From the NCBI GenBank assembly GCA_024679955.1, contig JAILCQ010000030.1, positions 1-64,000 on the forward strand: a stretch of DNA of 64,000 nt. Reading direction: 5' to 3'. This document shows, one piece after another, positions 63,671-64,000 of the stretch. Source of the DNA: Bacillota bacterium. Its GTDB lineage: Bacteria > Bacillota > Dehalobacteriia > UBA4068. The translations under genes and the position numbers were made by a program. The notes beneath the pieces are model-generated. The model did no database searches and was not told the origin of the DNA. It saw only the letters and a program-made list of their open reading frames with translations. Each line of letters opens with the position of its first letter. Position 1 is the first letter of the stretch.

Positions 63671-64000
63671 TTACAGAATAAAGCGGCTCATATCCTCGTC
63701 GCAGGCGATACCCGACAGCTTGCCTTCCACATAGGCCCGGTCGATCTCCACCTGTCCCGTTGCCGCCTCCGGCGCGTCGTACAGCAAATCCTCCAAAACC
63801 TTTTCCATCACCGTATGCAGGCGGCGGGCGCCGATATTTTCCGTATTGCAATTCACCTTATGGGCGATTTCCGCCAGGGCGTCCACGCCGTCTTCGGTGA
63901 AGCAAACCTCCACCCCGTCCACCTTCAGCAGCTCGGTATATTGCTGGATCAGCGAATGCCGGGGCTCCAGCAGGATACGCCGCAGATCCTGGCAGGTCAA
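63671..64000 (-). CDS. hslU: HslU ATPase subunit, C-terminal part (5' end cut off)
   Basis: The last roughly 109 residues of the HslU (ClpY) AAA+ unfoldase of the HslUV protease. The AAA+ C-domain shows RILLEPRHSLIQQYTELL, TEDGVDALAEIAHKVN and NIGARRLHTVMEKVLEDLL (the sensor-2 Arg region). It ends with the conserved C-terminal SRFIL tail that docks into HslV. The frame is open to the window edge, so the start lies beyond it. A CCGGCG/CGCCGG hairpin (63624-63640) follows but lacks a T run on this strand. codY, often next after hslU, is absent here. Confidence 0.95.
   Translation of the reverse strand: MTCQDLRRILLEPRHSLIQQYTELLKVDGVEVCFTEDGVDALAEIAHKVNCNTENIGARRLHTVMEKVLEDLLYDAPEAATGQVEIDRAYVEGKLSGIACDEDMSRFIL

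Overview
This 64 kb window is a chromosomal core-genome segment of a bacterium in the Firmicutes (Bacillota). RemA, CodY, RNase Y, YlbF, the rpsB-tsf-pyrH-frr order and a 6S RNA directly after aspS all point there. Moderate GC, a meso-diaminopimelate type MurE, a large NADP-type glutamate dehydrogenase and an actinobacterial-type integration host factor (mIHF) suggest the Negativicutes, perhaps an Acidaminococcaceae or Phascolarctobacterium-like lineage. That placement is inference from gene content. I see no insertion sequences, prophage, CRISPR array, tRNA or rRNA genes.

Layout. 0-3.4 kb: the end of an adenylyltransferase gene, then a sodium/proline symporter divergent from a LysR regulator with an inverted-repeat operator between them. 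3.4-8.3 kb (minus strand): yicC, mihF, remA, gmk, rpoZ, coaBC, metK. 8.5-10.2 kb (plus): rqcH. 10.3-14.9 kb (minus): hisS, aspS, 6S RNA, pyrF, and a strongly structured unclassified RNA gene with its own promoter and terminator. 15.2-21.4 kb (plus): ftsQ, ftsZ, codY, relA, dtd and a metallo-hydrolase. 21.5-34.3 kb (minus): a division and cell wall (dcw) cluster, mraZ-rsmH-ftsL-pbp-murE-mraY-murD-ftsW-murG-murC-murB. 34.5-38 kb: ylbF, a PerR-like regulator, a TPR protein, an M20 amidohydrolase and a small membrane exporter. 38-40.4 kb: a LysM protein, a DUF1858 redox protein and glutamate dehydrogenase. 40.7-50.3 kb: rny, then the ymdB-dipeptidase-PHP-coiled coil-CobS-like-radC-dnaE series. 50.6-64 kb: the 3' part of hslU, then rpsB-tsf, pyrH-frr, a ferredoxin, uppS-cdsA-dxr-rseP-ispG-proS, recA-recX and an orphan F420-ligase-like gene.

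How it works together. Nearly everything is housekeeping: peptidoglycan precursor synthesis and septation, isoprenoid, undecaprenyl and phospholipid supply, translation and stringent response, DNA replication and repair, and RNA turnover. One inversion of the 14.9-21.5 kb block would place ftsQ-ftsZ-codY-relA-dtd-hydrolase in line between murB and hisS-aspS-6S. I therefore read the present layout as a recent-looking inversion of a once collinear strand.

The most interesting unexplained signals are not proteins. They are the unclassified RNA at about 10.33-10.50 kb, and promoter-leader-terminator arrangements in front of rny and ymdB. Among proteins, the notable items are a CobS-like membrane protein lacking its metal-binding aspartates, mIHF beside RemA in the gmk cluster, a relocated codY, and the absence of murF and ftsA from their expected slots.
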